From NCBI GenBank assembly GCA_030448245.1, contig JAUJNH010000008.1, positions 1 to 64,000 of the forward strand: DNA of 64,000 bases, written 5' to 3'. Positions within the stretch are counted from its first letter, which is position 1. The number at the start of each line of letters is the position of its first letter. Shown one piece after another: positions 62,270-64,000 of the stretch. The notes beneath the pieces were generated by a model. That model was not told the DNA's origin. It saw only the letters and a program-made list of their open reading frames with translations, and did not search any database. The DNA is from Acidimicrobiales bacterium (GTDB taxonomy: Bacteria; Actinomycetota; Acidimicrobiia; Acidimicrobiales; JAUJNH01). Position numbers and translations under genes: made by a program.

Positions 62270-62908
62270 ATGGCTGACGTAGAGCTGTTCTGGGACCCGG
62301 TGTGCCCGTTCGCATGGATCACCAGCCGGTGGGTGGTCGAGGTGGCCGAGCAGAGGCCCCTCGAGGTGCGGTGGCGGCCGATCTCCCTGCGCATGCTCAA
62401 CGAGGACCGTTACGGCGAAGAGGACCTGGCGGCCAAGCAGCAGGGCCACGCCATCGGCCTGGCTCTCCTGCGGGTGGCCGTCGCCGTCGATGAGGCGCAT
62501 GGAAACGAAGCGGTGGGCCGGCTGTACACCTCCGTGGGCCGGGCGATCCACCTGAGCACCGATCGGGAGGCCCTTGCGGCCGCGGGTCCGCGGTCCCTGG
62601 CCCGGCGGGCGCTGGTGGAGTGCGATCTGCCGGCCGAGCTGGCTGCGGCGACCGAAGACGAAGGCCGCGACGCCTCGATCCGCGCCGATACCGATGTGGC
62701 GCTCGAGCGGGCCGGGAGCGACGTGGGCACGCCCGTCCTCACGTTCGGGCCGCCTGACGGGCCCTCGTTCTTCGGCCCGGTGATCAGCCGGGTGCCAAGG
62801 GGTCCGGATGCTGTCGTCCTGTGGGAGGCCGTCGAGACGATCGCCCGCCACAGTTGGTTCGCCGAGCTCAAGCGCTCCCTGCGAGAGCCGCCCCAGGTGG
62901 ACAGCTGA
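62270..62908 (+). CDS. DsbA-family thiol oxidoreductase, Rv2466c-like
   Basis: The 212-residue thioredoxin-fold protein has WDPVCPFAWITSRWV, the active-site region of the mycothiol-dependent Rv2466c family with a single Cys followed by PFAW, and GTPVLTFGPPDGPSFFGPVIS near 160-180, the cis-Pro and helix. It would reduce substrates using mycothiol, matching the mca gene in this window. Confidence 0.8.
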   Translation: MADVELFWDPVCPFAWITSRWVVEVAEQRPLEVRWRPISLRMLNEDRYGEEDLAAKQQGHAIGLALLRVAVAVDEAHGNEAVGRLYTSVGRAIHLSTDREALAAAGPRSLARRALVECDLPAELAAATEDEGRDASIRADTDVALERAGSDVGTPVLTFGPPDGPSFFGPVISRVPRGPDAVVLWEAVETIARHSWFAELKRSLREPPQVDS

Positions 62909-62951
62909 TCGGGCGCCCGCGCCACCCCGGGGTGTAGCCAGGTCAGCCCGT

Positions 62952-62957
62952 TAGCCT
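62952..62957 (+). promoter_or_regulatory. Putative -10 (TAGCCT)
   Basis: Nine bases before ATG 62967. Confidence 0.3.
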
Positions 62958-62966
62958 GGCTGCGCT

Positions 62967-63683
62967 ATGGCACGAGGAGCGCGGTTGCCCGTCCAGGCCT
63001 TCAAGCAGGGCGGCGGACCAGCCGTCTGCGTGCTCAGCGGCAAGCCCACCGACCAACGGGTGGAGCTCACGGCGAGGATCAGGGACACCCCTTCGTGGCT
63101 GCTGTTCGTCGGCGTGCTCCCCTACGTCGTGGCCAGGCTGTGCTGCAAGCGGGCTCGCGGTTCGCTGCCCCTGACCGCCGAGGTCCAGCAGCTGCTCAGC
63201 TCACGCCGGATCAGGCTTCGGATCATCGTCGTCCCCTGCGCCGTCATCCTGCTGCTTGGCGTGCTGGCCCTGTTCCGCCTTCCGGGGCTGGCGATCATCC
63301 TCCTCGTGGCGCCATGGTCGTTCATCGCGACCATCGCCATCCTCAACCGGCTCCGCTCGCCCCTGAGCCCGGTCCATCTCGATGCCACGGGCCGGTGGGT
63401 TGTGATCCCCCACGCCGCCGAGGAGTACGCAGCCGCCCTGGCAGGGGAGAGCGGGGGAGGTCCCCGCCGGCCCGTCGGGACCATCGGACCCAGCGGACCC
63501 CGTCATCCAGGCTCCCTGGACGCGAGCCGGCGGCTACGTCGCGGCCGCGGCCTCGGCTATCACCCGGCGGACGACCTTGCGGATCGGTTCGAACGGGGAT
63601 TTCCCAGAGCGTGGTCGATGCGGTGTCGGGCGTGGTGGCGCCTCGCAACGCTCGGGCGCGGGAGTTGCTCCGCTTCTTGCTGA
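62967..63683 (+). CDS. Membrane protein, unknown
   Basis: The 238-residue frame. A soluble start with a Cys ([23 protein letters not shown]), then three helices ([55 protein letters not shown]), then a basic tail. From about residue 165 the composition becomes Arg-rich and gene-like character fades, so the true end may be earlier, with an indel. No family recognised. Confidence 0.5.
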   Translation: MARGARLPVQAFKQGGGPAVCVLSGKPTDQRVELTARIRDTPSWLLFVGVLPYVVARLCCKRARGSLPLTAEVQQLLSSRRIRLRIIVVPCAVILLLGVLALFRLPGLAIILLVAPWSFIATIAILNRLRSPLSPVHLDATGRWVVIPHAAEEYAAALAGESGGGPRRPVGTIGPSGPRHPGSLDASRRLRRGRGLGYHPADDLADRFERGFPRAWSMRCRAWWRLATLGRGSCSASC

Positions 63684-63733
63684 GCCCAGCCGGAGGGATC
63701 CGGAGGAGGAAGCTCTTCCGTTCGACCCGGGCC

Positions 63734-63860
63734 TAGTAGAGCCAGCCCGGGTTGACCACCGGTTGGCGCCCCCGTCGCTGCAGAGGACGACCAGGAGGTT
63801 GCTCACCATCGATGCCTTGCGTTCCTCGTCCAGGTGGACGATCTGCTGCTCGCTCAGCAT
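63734..63860 (-). pseudogene. SPFH/Band 7-type protein, C-terminal remnant
   Basis: [31 protein letters not shown], then after a one-base shift [10 protein letters not shown] and stop. The [12 protein letters not shown]...PVVN.G.LY ending is typical of SPFH-domain proteins of actinobacteria. An in-frame TGA lies about 60 bases upstream of the block, so only this tail is present. To its right, minus-strand ERTTRYYARLGLSPISRTVRGW ends another unrecognised frame that leaves the window. Confidence 0.4.
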
Positions 63861-64000
63861 CTGCAGCGCGTCTCTCGGAGGGTCCGGTCCGTCAAGAGGT
63901 CACTGGATCCCGGCGCTGTGGCCGTCGCGACGCCATCCACGGACCGTGCGGCTGATGGGGCTCAGCCCGAGGCGGGCGTAGTAGCGGGTGGTGCGCTCGA

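Overview
The window is high-GC DNA that reads like a deep-branching actinobacterium, probably Acidimicrobiia or a relative. This rests on a mycothiol-type amidase (mca, 43.9-44.8 kb), an Rv2466c-type thiol oxidoreductase (62.3 kb), an F420-type luciferase-fold oxidoreductase (60.5-61.3 kb), a dodecin, lipoproteins with short lipoboxes and frequent GTG starts. A motif TAnnnT lying 5-10 bases before the start codon recurs upstream of many genes, as expected for leaderless transcripts in actinobacteria. The species assignment is inference. No rRNA, tRNA or CRISPR array was seen.

Region 1 (1-15.1 kb) is an accessory, rearranged locus. Three copies of one secreted polymorphic-toxin scaffold lie on the minus strand (starts at 2005, 6763 and 14454): signal peptide, conserved N-terminal domain, helical region, Hint (pretoxin) protease domain, then a variable C-terminal toxin. 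The 14454 copy ends in an AHH-type nuclease followed by an Imm11/DUF1629 immunity gene. The 6763 copy ends in a different putative nuclease followed by its own immunity gene, then by an orphan Hint-remnant/toxin/immunity cassette and one more fragment. The 2005 copy has lost its Hint and toxin parts, runs into an immunity gene, and is followed by another orphan toxin/immunity cassette that leaves the window at base 1. Each scaffold start faces the start of a Tad/Flp pilus gene (cpaF 5' fragment, cpaB-cpaE-cpaF fragment, cpaF 5' fragment), and a repeat of about 1.2 kb covers scaffold plus cpaF at 1.4-2.6 and 13.8-15.0 kb. Most frames here are broken by single-base indels, often in G/C runs, so either decay or uncorrected assembly errors must be considered.

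Region 2 (15.1-64 kb) is ordinary chromosome with largely intact genes. In order: lipoprotein, UbiB-type kinase, dodecin, O-methyltransferase, a short MreB-like protein, histidine phosphatase/membrane protein/zinc-ribbon operon, class A penicillin-binding protein, YceH, STAS protein, acyl-CoA dehydrogenase, YibE/F protein, PH-domain protein, GNAT, DnaJ-like protein, LVIVD-repeat secreted protein, DUF885 peptidase-like protein, ArsC, esterase, zinc alcohol dehydrogenase, DinB, nuclease, YdjC deacetylase, an ECF sigma/anti-sigma pair divergent from a cupredoxin and two ferritin-like proteins, SCP2, mca, winged-helix protein, RlmD-type RNA methyltransferase, glutamate dehydrogenase, DUF1003 with an MgtE_N/CBS protein, PilZ, SppA/pterin dehydratase/acyl-CoA dehydrogenase operon, a membrane-PEBP fusion, two small paralogous membrane proteins with a fatty-acid hydroxylase, two secreted proteins, an LLM oxidoreductase, ketopantoate reductase, and an SPFH-family tail at the right edge.

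Genes that work together: toxin and immunity genes are translationally coupled by overlaps of a few bases; the sigma/anti-sigma pair probably controls its divergent cupredoxin/ferritin-like cluster; SppA, pterin dehydratase and acyl-CoA dehydrogenase overlap end to end; thermonuclease and YdjC deacetylase overlap.
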